Assembly (NCBI RefSeq): GCF_040706615.1 | Contig: NZ_JAPDRF010000002.1 | Span: 372,001 to 436,000, forward strand | DNA length: 64,000 bases | DNA from: Lentisalinibacter sediminis | GTDB taxonomy: Bacteria > Pseudomonadota > Gammaproteobacteria > Steroidobacterales > Woeseiaceae | Direction: 5' to 3' | Shown: one piece after another, positions 54,363 through 61,612 of the stretch | Layout of the letters: every line of letters starts with the position of its first letter | How positions within the stretch are numbered: position 1 is the stretch's first letter | Translations under genes and position numbers: made by a program | Notes under the pieces: model-generated | What the model saw: only the letters and a program-made list of their open reading frames with translations | Databases searched by the model: none | What the model was told of the DNA's origin: nothing

Positions 54363-54456
54363 GTTATGGAGTATATCAAAAGCACCACAGAAGCTTTGGG
54401 TTCTTGTTCCGCCCTGTCGGTTATGGCGGGCACGACGATTGGCGCCACCGGACCGG

Positions 54457-55407
54457 CTACACGCGGAATGCCAGCGCCGCGGCCCCGCCCACGACGAGGG
54501 CGAGCCCGGCGAGCTGCAGGGGCGCGAAGGCGGTGCCCAGCAGCAGCCATTCCGCAGTGGCGGTGAGCACCGGAGCCAGGCCGACGAACGCGGCAGCCAT
54601 GCTGGCGCCGGCGGTCTGCATCGCCCGGTAGAGCCCGAGCACGCCGCCGGCCATCGCGACGCCCGCGCCGAGCAGCCACCACCACACCGCGGTCAGCGCG
54701 GACCATTGCGCCGGTGCCGTCCAGGGCAGCACTGCGAGCAGTACCGCCGTGCCGAACAAGAGCCTTCCGGCGGCCACGAAGCGGGGATCCGCGTCCCGCA
54801 GCGTGCGCTTCGCATAGACGTCTGCCAGGCCGATCAGCGGCAGCGTCGCCGCCAGTGCCCAGAAGGGCCAGCCGATCACGATACCGCCGGGCCCGGTATT
54901 CATGAGGAAGAGCCCGGCGCTCATCACGGCGATAATGAGCCAGGCGACCCCGCTCAGGCGTTCGGCCAGCAGGAAACGGGCCGCGACGGCGGTGGCCACC
55001 GGATACATGGACTGGAACAGGCTGCGGTTGGTGGCCGTGGTCTCCGTCATGGCGAGCACGCTGAGCAGCACGACGGCGCCGGAGCCCATCGCCCCCACCA
55101 GGAATACATGCCGCCAGGTCCCGCGGCCATGGCCGGCCAGCGTACGCCCCGGCCCGGCGGCGAGCAGTGGCGAGAGCGCGACCACCGCCGCCACGGCCGT
55201 CGTGGCAACGGACAGCGGCAACGGCGCCGCACCGGCCGTCAGCGCGGCTTTCTTGGCCAGCGGCGCCAGGCCGAGGCAGCCTGCGGCCAGCGCGACGTCG
55301 CCGATGAGTCTGAAGCCTTTGTGGATGGGCGAGTCCTTCCGGCGGTGGCGTCGTACGCTACCATACGCGGACCCATTCCATGGACAAGGCCCATGGACGA
55401 GACCCAT
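54457..55407 (-). CDS. EamA/DMT-family transporter
   Basis: A ten-span drug/metabolite transporter of about 290-316 residues with two EamA halves (ATNRSLFQSMYPVATAVAARF in the first and LYRAMQTAGASMAAAFVGLAP in the second). Substrate unknown. The start is uncertain: the only ATG codons upstream of the first helix lie inside the 13-base tandem repeat at 55378-55429. Translation may therefore begin within the repeat, or at a non-ATG codon such as CTG near the first helix. Confidence 0.8.
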   Translation of the reverse strand: MGLVHGPCPWNGSAYGSVRRHRRKDSPIHKGFRLIGDVALAAGCLGLAPLAKKAALTAGAAPLPLSVATTAVAAVVALSPLLAAGPGRTLAGHGRGTWRHVFLVGAMGSGAVVLLSVLAMTETTATNRSLFQSMYPVATAVAARFLLAERLSGVAWLIIAVMSAGLFLMNTGPGGIVIGWPFWALAATLPLIGLADVYAKRTLRDADPRFVAAGRLLFGTAVLLAVLPWTAPAQWSALTAVWWWLLGAGVAMAGGVLGLYRAMQTAGASMAAAFVGLAPVLTATAEWLLLGTAFAPLQLAGLALVVGGAAALAFRV

Positions 55408-55429
55408 GGAAGGGAGCCATGGACAGGAG
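55378..55429. repeat. Four tandem 13-base repeats with CCATGG cores
   Basis: CCATGGACAAGGC, CCATGGACGAGAC, CCATGGAAGGGAG and CCATGGACAGGAG follow each other without gap (CCATGG at 55378, 55391, 55404 and 55417). They lie between the divergent EamA-like gene and the barrel protein gene. The last unit supplies the AGGAG ribosome site of the latter. Confidence 0.8.
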
Positions 55430-55436
55430 ACCGATC

Positions 55437-56093
55437 ATGACGCCTCACCGAGCAGCCACGGCAGCCCTGCTCGCCCTGCTGATCTTGCCGCCGCTGGTCG
55501 CTGCGCGGGCAGTCGCCGACGAGCAACCCGGCGACATCGAACTCACCGCCTCGGCCGCCTGGCGTTACGGCGGCAGCTTCGACCGCGCCGACGGCGGGGA
55601 TCTGGACATCGAGGACGGCGGCGGCTTCGCGCTCACCGCGAACTTCCGCGCCGAGGCCAACACCCAGTGGGAGGTCTACTACTCGCGCCAGAGCAGCGAG
55701 TTCACGACAGGCGACCTGTTCGCGGGCACGCCGGTGGTCGACGTAGACGTCGACTATTTCCACGGCGGCGGCACCTACATCGTGCAGGGCGGCAATGTCA
55801 GGCCCTACGTCGTCATGACGCTGGGCATCTCGCGCTTCGCACCGGCCGACGCCGAAGACGCCGACCTGAACGACGAGACCTTCTTCTCGGGCTCCCTCGG
55901 CGCAGGCGTGCGCATCGCCGCCGGCGAGCGCATGGCCTTCCGGCTGGAAGCCCGCGCCTTCACCAGCTTCGTCGACAGCGACTCGAACCTGTTCTGCGTC
56001 GCCGGCGGCAGCGACAATGTCTGCCTGCTGGAGGCCGACGGCAGCACCGTCACCCAGTGGCAGGCGACGGCCGGCCTGACGCTGAAGTTCTGA
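55437..56093 (+). CDS. Small outer-membrane beta-barrel protein
   Basis: A 218-residue protein with a signal peptide (TAALLALLILPPLVAARA, cleavage near residue 27). About eight amphipathic beta strands follow (VDVDVDYFHGGGTYIVQGG; FFSGSLGAGVRIAAGERMAF; LEARAFTSFVDSD), ending in a C-terminal phenylalanine (TAGLTLKF). This is an OmpW/OmpA-like eight-strand barrel layout; no specific family recognised. Two cysteines near residues 183 and 194 may form a loop disulfide. The ATG at 55437 has AGGAG seven bases upstream. It is convergent with the cytochrome gene, six bases away. Confidence 0.72.
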   Translation: MTPHRAATAALLALLILPPLVAARAVADEQPGDIELTASAAWRYGGSFDRADGGDLDIEDGGGFALTANFRAEANTQWEVYYSRQSSEFTTGDLFAGTPVVDVDVDYFHGGGTYIVQGGNVRPYVVMTLGISRFAPADAEDADLNDETFFSGSLGAGVRIAAGERMAFRLEARAFTSFVDSDSNLFCVAGGSDNVCLLEADGSTVTQWQATAGLTLKF

Positions 56094-56099
56094 GCGGCG

Positions 56100-57155
56100 C
56101 TACCAGCCCTTGAAGAACCCGCCGTCCGCGAAGTCCCACAGCAGGGTCAGGTGATAGCGGGTGTCGTACGCCTGATCGCTCAGGGGTAACTCCACGCCCA
56201 GATTCAGGGCCACGTGGCCGCCCCGCGTGAGGCCGATGCGCACCTGCGGCAGCGCGGTGAACTGCACGGCGTCTTCGCCGTTGCGGTCGAACGGCGCGGT
56301 GGCCGTAACCTCCAGCGCCGGGAATACGCGGCGGGGCCACGGGCTCCAGGTGTAGTGCACGATGCCGGCCAGCTCGAGCTCGCCCTGATCGAAGTCATCC
56401 ACCGGCAGCTTCACCCGGGCGCTGCCCTGGAAGATGGCCGCGTCGTTCAACTGCTTCGCGTAGGCCAGGTAGGGCGCGAGTTCCACCTCGCCTTCGCTCT
56501 GCAGCGGCACGGCCACGACGAAGGCTGCCGACCACAGCGAGCGGTCCTCCAGACTCCAGGCGAAGGCATGCTTGTAGCCGACCTCGACCTCCTCGAACTC
56601 GGAGTCGACACCGTCATCGGCATGGATGATCTCCAGTATCGTCTGGCCCGCCTTGCCGACCCGCTTCTCGAACTCGATCACGTTGCGGAAAACGTCCTCG
56701 CCGTCACGGTTCTCCAGGCGGGACTTCCACACCCATTCGTCCTCCGGGAAGGCCTTCTTGGTGCGCACCGGCAGGAACAGGTTCATCTCGCCCGGCGGAT
56801 ATTCGCTGGTGTCCGCCAGCGTCTTCACGTAGGCGACCACGGCCTCGATCTCCTCATCCGAGAGGTTCCCGCCCTGGGCGGGCATCTGGGCGGACAGGCC
56901 CATTGCGTGACCGCCGTGCTCGACCACCATCGCCCAGTCTCCGCGGGGCTCCCGGCTGTTGAACAGTGGGTCCGACAGGTCCGCCGGCTCCGGGTCGAGG
57001 GCCTGTACCACCGGGCTGTCCGGATCCGGCATGCCCTTCGGTCCATGGCAGGATGCGCAGACCGATTCGAAAATTCGCTTCCCTTCTTCGATATCCGCTG
57101 CCCGGACAGAGACCACGGCCAGACAACAGAGCAGCAGTACGCACACGCGCCTCAT
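56100..57155 (-). CDS. Periplasmic c-type cytochrome with a long C-terminal beta-rich domain
   Basis: A 351-residue exported protein with a signal peptide (VCVLLLCCLAVVSVRA). A class I cytochrome c domain has the heme motif CASCH at residues 33-37 and a likely axial methionine at M91 (SAQMPAQGG). From about residue 115 a beta-rich region of some 235 residues follows (EVEVGYKHAFAWSLEDRSLW; VALNLGVELPLSDQ), which I do not recognise. It might be a barrel-like or electron-partner domain. A strong AGGAG precedes the ATG at 57155. Only one heme motif is present. Confidence 0.8.
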   Translation of the reverse strand: MRRVCVLLLCCLAVVSVRAADIEEGKRIFESVCASCHGPKGMPDPDSPVVQALDPEPADLSDPLFNSREPRGDWAMVVEHGGHAMGLSAQMPAQGGNLSDEEIEAVVAYVKTLADTSEYPPGEMNLFLPVRTKKAFPEDEWVWKSRLENRDGEDVFRNVIEFEKRVGKAGQTILEIIHADDGVDSEFEEVEVGYKHAFAWSLEDRSLWSAAFVVAVPLQSEGEVELAPYLAYAKQLNDAAIFQGSARVKLPVDDFDQGELELAGIVHYTWSPWPRRVFPALEVTATAPFDRNGEDAVQFTALPQVRIGLTRGGHVALNLGVELPLSDQAYDTRYHLTLLWDFADGGFFKGW

Positions 57156-57246
57156 GACACTCTCCTTGCAAAGGACCATGGGATGACCGTAACGCAGGAC
57201 ACCGGCCCGCCCCATGCCGGCAATTACCTAACGTCCGGGGGTTGAC

Positions 57247-57579
57247 TCAGGAGCCGGGATCGACGGCACGCAGTCGCGAGCGCAGGTGCTCGAGTTCGTC
57301 GATGAGGTCGAGCGCCAGTGCGGCGCCCTGGATATTCAGACCGAGATCACGCTGCAGCGCGACGGCCCGGCGGGCGCGGGTCAGGCTGGCGCCCGTGAAC
57401 TGCCATCTCCGGCGGCGATAGCTGACCGGCTCGATAACACCCTCCTCCACGAGCGCGATGATGTACTCGGCCTGCACCGCACAGGCGCTGCTGAGTTCCC
57501 GCAGCCCCAGCGTCGTGGTCTCCTCGAGGATGAAGCCGGTAATCTCCGTGCCCGTGTCCCTGCTGTGACGTTCGCTCAT
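57247..57579 (-). CDS. cbpM: Chaperone modulator CbpM
   Basis: A 110-residue MerR-like helix-turn-helix protein. VEEGVIEPVSYRRRRWQFTG and RARRAVALQRDLGLNIQGAALALDLIDEL match CbpM, which binds the J-domain of CbpA and restrains it. It follows cbpA by 18 bases, the usual order, and probably shares its transcript. Confidence 0.87.
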   Translation of the reverse strand: MSERHSRDTGTEITGFILEETTTLGLRELSSACAVQAEYIIALVEEGVIEPVSYRRRRWQFTGASLTRARRAVALQRDLGLNIQGAALALDLIDELEHLRSRLRAVDPGS

Positions 57580-57597
57580 GACTCCGTCCCGGGCGGA

Positions 57598-58605
57598 TCA
57601 GTGGCCCGCCTCCGTGCTGCGCCTGGTCATACGGCCGCGCGGATCGAATTCGAACTGGTCCGCGAAGCGGCGGTAGGCGGCCTTCTCGTCCTCCGTTTCG
57701 GCCGGCGGCGTCTCGATACGCACCGTGGCGTAGAGGTCGCCCGGGTTCTTGCCAGGCAGCCCGCGACCTTTCAGGCGCAGCTTGCGTCCTGCCGACGTAT
57801 TGGGCGGGATGGTGAGATCCACCGCGCCCATCGGTGTCGGCACTTCCACCTTCGCGCCGAGGGCGGCTTCCCACGGCGCGAGCGGCAGGTCGAGGTGCAG
57901 GTCGGCACCGTCCACCCGGTACAGAGGGTGGGGCCGGAACTCCACTTCCAGGTAAAGGTCGCCCGCGCTGCCGCCGCCCATTCCCGGTGTGCCCTGGCCG
58001 GCCAGGCGGATGTGCTGTCCCGGCCTTACACCCTTCGGTATGCGCACGTTGAGCGTGCGCTGCCGGGTGCGCACGTGTCCTTCACGGTCCACGGACGGCG
58101 CCGTCAGGCTGATCGATCGGGTGACGCCCTCGAAGGCGTCCTCCAGATCGATCAGGATCTTCGCGTGGTGGTCTTCGCCGCGGGCGCTGAAGCCGCCGTC
58201 CCGGGCCTGGCGGAAATTGCCCATGCCAGCGCCCATGCCGCCGCGCCCGCCACCGCCCATGCCGCGGCCGCCGAACAGAGACTCGAAGAAGTCGCTGAAC
58301 GCCGAAGCGTCGCCGCCCGTGAAGCCGCCGCCGGAGAACTCGAAGCCGGCGTCCCAGTCGGGCGGCGGCCGGAAGTCCTGCCCCGCCTTCCAGTCGGCGC
58401 CGAGCTGATCGTAGGCGGCGCGCTTCTCCGGATCCTTCAGCACCTCGTAGGCTTCGCCGACTTCCTTGAAGCGGGCCTCGGCGTCGGCCTCCTTGCTGAC
58501 GTCCGGGTGATACTTGCGGGCGAGTTTGCGATAGGCGCGCTTGATCTCGTCCTGGGTGGCATCCCGGTCCACGCCCATGATCTTGTAATAGTCCTTGTAC
58601 TTCAT
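57598..58605 (-). CDS. cbpA: Curved-DNA-binding DnaJ-type co-chaperone CbpA
   Basis: A 335-residue class B J-protein. The J-domain has HPD at residues 33-35 (ARKYHPDVSKEADAEARF). A Gly/Phe-rich region (about 100-135, GGRGMGGGGRGGMGAGMG) and two C-terminal beta domains follow; no zinc finger is present. It activates DnaK ATPase and may bind DNA. The start MKYKDYYKIMGV is canonical. Confidence 0.93.
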   Translation of the reverse strand: MKYKDYYKIMGVDRDATQDEIKRAYRKLARKYHPDVSKEADAEARFKEVGEAYEVLKDPEKRAAYDQLGADWKAGQDFRPPPDWDAGFEFSGGGFTGGDASAFSDFFESLFGGRGMGGGGRGGMGAGMGNFRQARDGGFSARGEDHHAKILIDLEDAFEGVTRSISLTAPSVDREGHVRTRQRTLNVRIPKGVRPGQHIRLAGQGTPGMGGGSAGDLYLEVEFRPHPLYRVDGADLHLDLPLAPWEAALGAKVEVPTPMGAVDLTIPPNTSAGRKLRLKGRGLPGKNPGDLYATVRIETPPAETEDEKAAYRRFADQFEFDPRGRMTRRSTEAGH

Positions 58606-58712
58606 ACGCGCTGCTTCATCCGCGAGACTCGCTGTCCGACAGCCTATAGATCGTGGCCGGGAGGCCGTTTTTCAAGCGTCCTGCCCTGCTCCCGGCGGCG
58701 GCCCTTCAGACC

Positions 58713-60719
58713 CTAGAGGCCGAACGGATAGGTATCCGGCATGTCCTCCAGCTCGTCGGTGGCGAGCGGTGTGACCGCGCGGCTGCGGTCGAACCAGACG
58801 TATTCGTCGAACTGCCGCGGCAGCACCGCTTCGAAGTAATGGCTCATGCGTTCGGCTTCCGGACGGTAGATCACGCCGATCGCCCGCTCCAGGCGCGGCC
58901 GCGACAGCGCCTCGCGCAGCTCGGTCTCGCCGTCGTCGGAGAGATCCAGCAGGAAGCGGCCGACGCCGGTGTCGTGCATCAGTCGCTCATAACTGTCGGC
59001 CAGCGACGGCCGCACGATCTTCACCTCCATCGGCCCGTCCCAGTCGGAGGCGGCGGCCACGGTACCGCCGTGGGTGCCGAAGCCGATGCTGTAGACGTCC
59101 TCGCCGAAGGCCTCACGGCAGAGGCGGCCGATGTTGGTCTCGCCGCGGGCGGACATCTCGGTGGCATCGGCGTCGCCGATGTGGGAATTGTGTGCCCAGA
59201 CCACGGCCTTCGCTGCCGGGCCGTGGTGGTCGAGCAGCAGCGACAGCGTGTCGAACATGTGGGTGTCGCGCAGGTTCCACGAGGTCCGCGAGCCGTAGTA
59301 CATGCTGCGGTAATAGCGCTCGGCGTTGGCCACCAGCCGGGCGTTCTGCATGGCGTCCAGGAAGCGCTCGCCGTCGGCGGCCACGTACTCCTCGCGCCGC
59401 TCCAGCAGATCGGTGAGCATGCGCACCACGTCCTCCTCGCAGCTGCGGTAGGAGCCGGTGAGGGCGGCATGGCCGTACGTAGCCGGGTCGGTCTGCCACG
59501 GCGTCAGGCAGCCGTAGCGCCGGCGGGCCAGCGCGGCGGTCTCCGGGTCGACGTCGTCGAGATAGCGCAGCACGGCCCGGATGGAAGTGTAGAGGCTGTA
59601 GAGGTCCAGTCCGTAGAAGGCGAAGCGCTCCGGCTCGGGCAGGTTGCCGTTGTGCCGGCGCAGCCACTCCACCAGTTCGCGTACCTCGGCGTTGCGCCAC
59701 ATCCACGTGGGGAAGCGGGCGAAGGCGGTCCACTCCGACGGCGGATACTCCAGGTGGCGGATGTAATGATCGACCCGGCCCGCATCCGGCCAGTCGCCCT
59801 CGATGGCCATGAAGCTGAAGCCCTTGCGCTCGATCAGCTCGCGGGTGATACGCGCGCGCATGCGGTAGAACTCGGACGTGCCGTGGCTCGCCTCGCCGAG
59901 CAGGACGATGCGCGCATCGCCGATGCGCGCCATGAGGCCGTCGAGGTCGGCACCGGCGATGTCGTCGAAGGGCTCCGCCCGCTGCGCGATGCTGGCCTCC
60001 AGCGTGGCCGGCCGGCGGCGGCTCTGCGCCGCGGACTCACCACCGCCGTTTTCCCAGCCCTGCTCGCCCACCAGCGGCACGAAGCGCACGTCGGCCAGGT
60101 CCTCGGTGGCGAAGTCGGACTCCGAGACCCGGGTGACCCGGACCAGCTCCTGGGCATAGGGCCGCGGCCCGATTGGGATCACCAGGCGGCCGCCCACTTT
60201 CAGCTGGCTCTTCAGCGAGTCCGGCACCGCCGGGCCGGCGGCGGCCACCACGATCGCGTCGAACGGCGCGGCATCGGCCCAGCCCAGGGTGCCGTCGGCA
60301 TGGAGCACATGGACGTTGTCGTAACCGAGGGAAGCGAGGGCCTCGCCAGCGCGATCGGCCAGCGCCCCCACGCGTTCGATGGTGTACACCTCGCCGGCGA
60401 TCTCGCCGAGGATCGCCGCGGCGTAGCCCGAGCCGGCGCCGATCTCCAGCACCTTCTCGCCGCCCTCCAGTGCGAGCGCCTCGATCATCATCGCCACGAT
60501 GTAGGGCTGGGAGATGGTCTGGCCCTCGCCGATCGGCAGCGGGTTGTCGTCGTAGGCGAACTCCCTCAGATGCTCGGGCAGAAACGCCTCCCGGGGTACC
60601 CGTCGCATCGCCTCCAGCACCGCAGCGGAGCGCACGCCCCGACCCTCGATCTGGCGCTCGACCATCCGGTCCCTTTCCTCGCGCAGCTCGTCCGCGCGGG
60701 CGTGAGCGGCGGTATCCAT
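58713..60719 (-). CDS. Fusion: protein-L-isoaspartate O-methyltransferase plus erythromycin-esterase-like domain
   Basis: A 668-residue two-domain protein. Residues 1-215 are a PCMT domain (MVERQIEGRGVRSAAVLEAM; GQTISQPYIVAMMIEAL; SAM motif VLEIGAGSGYAAAILGEIAG) that repairs isoaspartate. Residues 235-668 are an EreA-like domain (LLGEASHGTSEFYRMRARIT; FMAIEGDWPDAGRVDHYI; VVWAHNSHIGDA), a family of broad hydrolase-like proteins. Presence of the domain is not evidence for macrolide resistance. The ATG at 60719 has GGAGGAG upstream. Both active-site regions look intact. Confidence 0.88.
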   Translation of the reverse strand: MDTAAHARADELREERDRMVERQIEGRGVRSAAVLEAMRRVPREAFLPEHLREFAYDDNPLPIGEGQTISQPYIVAMMIEALALEGGEKVLEIGAGSGYAAAILGEIAGEVYTIERVGALADRAGEALASLGYDNVHVLHADGTLGWADAAPFDAIVVAAAGPAVPDSLKSQLKVGGRLVIPIGPRPYAQELVRVTRVSESDFATEDLADVRFVPLVGEQGWENGGGESAAQSRRRPATLEASIAQRAEPFDDIAGADLDGLMARIGDARIVLLGEASHGTSEFYRMRARITRELIERKGFSFMAIEGDWPDAGRVDHYIRHLEYPPSEWTAFARFPTWMWRNAEVRELVEWLRRHNGNLPEPERFAFYGLDLYSLYTSIRAVLRYLDDVDPETAALARRRYGCLTPWQTDPATYGHAALTGSYRSCEEDVVRMLTDLLERREEYVAADGERFLDAMQNARLVANAERYYRSMYYGSRTSWNLRDTHMFDTLSLLLDHHGPAAKAVVWAHNSHIGDADATEMSARGETNIGRLCREAFGEDVYSIGFGTHGGTVAAASDWDGPMEVKIVRPSLADSYERLMHDTGVGRFLLDLSDDGETELREALSRPRLERAIGVIYRPEAERMSHYFEAVLPRQFDEYVWFDRSRAVTPLATDELEDMPDTYPFGL

Positions 60720-60814
60720 TCGCTCTCCTCCCGGCCGCCGACGGCCGGTGTCCGTCCGTCTCCCTCCGAATCTACGCCCGCCGGCGGCGCTTGCGACACC
60801 GGGGTTTACCGAAC

Positions 60815-61612
60815 TCAGGCGAGCAGTACCGAGGCATCCGTGCGCCGGAGCAGCTCGGCGAAGGCGCCCGGCGCGGCCAGCGGGTGCTCCCGGGGGACGA
60901 TCAACACCCGCGCGTCTTCGGCGCCGAGGGCCGTCGCCACCTCCGCGGGCGTGGCCCGGGCGAGCGGCCGGGAGCGGAAACCGGCCGGCGCCGGTGCGTC
61001 CGTGTCCGGCCCGTTCAGGACGACGGCCTCCAGGCTCTCCGCGGCGGCGATCCGGCCGGCCAGCGCCCGGAGCTCGGCGGCACGCTCGCCCTCGGCAGGC
61101 AGCAGGACCACGCGTCGGCCGCTGGACCATTCCTCCTGCACGAACAGCACCATCCGTCCGGCGCCGCCGACCAGCCGGTGCACGGGCAGCCCGTACCAGC
61201 TGCGCACGCCGGCGCGCCGGTACGCCCGCGAGATCACCAGCGCGTCGAGCTGCTCCAGCCGGCGGCGCAGACCCTCGATGCCAGGCCCGCGCACCACCTC
61301 GAAGGAGTGCTGCACCCCGAGGCTGGCCGCGCCGCGCTCGAAAGACAGCCGCACCGCGCGCGAGCGCACGGCCAGCTGCCGGGTCAGGCGCCCGCCGCCG
61401 ATCGACCGGGTCTCGCCCAGCGTCGTCACCTCGCGCGCGAGTGCGGAGCGTTCCAGTTCCGCGGTCTCCGTGTCCTCGACGAAGACGCCGATCAGGCTGG
61501 CGGACGGCCCGGCCAGGGACAGCACAGACCGGAGCGCGCTCTCCAGCGGCGCGGCCGGATCCAGCGCGACGGCGACGCTGAGCCTGCGGTCACTCCCGCT
61601 CGCCATTGCCAT
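60815..61612 (-). CDS. Universal-stress-like protein
   Basis: A 265-residue soluble protein with two weak Usp-like halves (SVAVALDPAAPLESALRSVL and the GRRVVLLPAEGERAAELRAL start of the second). The nucleotide-binding Gly-rich loop GxxG-9x-G(S/T) is not clear. It may sense or bind without ATP. It starts inside the 3' end of the Lon-like gene (23-base overlap) and is therefore likely translationally coupled to it. Confidence 0.55.
   Translation of the reverse strand: MAMASGSDRRLSVAVALDPAAPLESALRSVLSLAGPSASLIGVFVEDTETAELERSALAREVTTLGETRSIGGGRLTRQLAVRSRAVRLSFERGAASLGVQHSFEVVRGPGIEGLRRRLEQLDALVISRAYRRAGVRSWYGLPVHRLVGGAGRMVLFVQEEWSSGRRVVLLPAEGERAAELRALAGRIAAAESLEAVVLNGPDTDAPAPAGFRSRPLARATPAEVATALGAEDARVLIVPREHPLAAPGAFAELLRRTDASVLLA

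Noticed and set aside
55378..55429. Plasmid replication iterons or CRISPR repeats
   Set aside because: Only four contiguous 13-base units without spacers, no rep or cas genes nearby.
58653..58672. Plus-strand terminator GGCCGGGAGGCCG followed by five T
   Set aside because: No plus-strand gene is transcribed into it; short stem in a GC-rich gap, likely chance.
58713..60719. Macrolide resistance gene
   Set aside because: EreA-like domains are widespread in environmental bacteria, and the fusion with PCMT argues for another role. Resistance is not supported.
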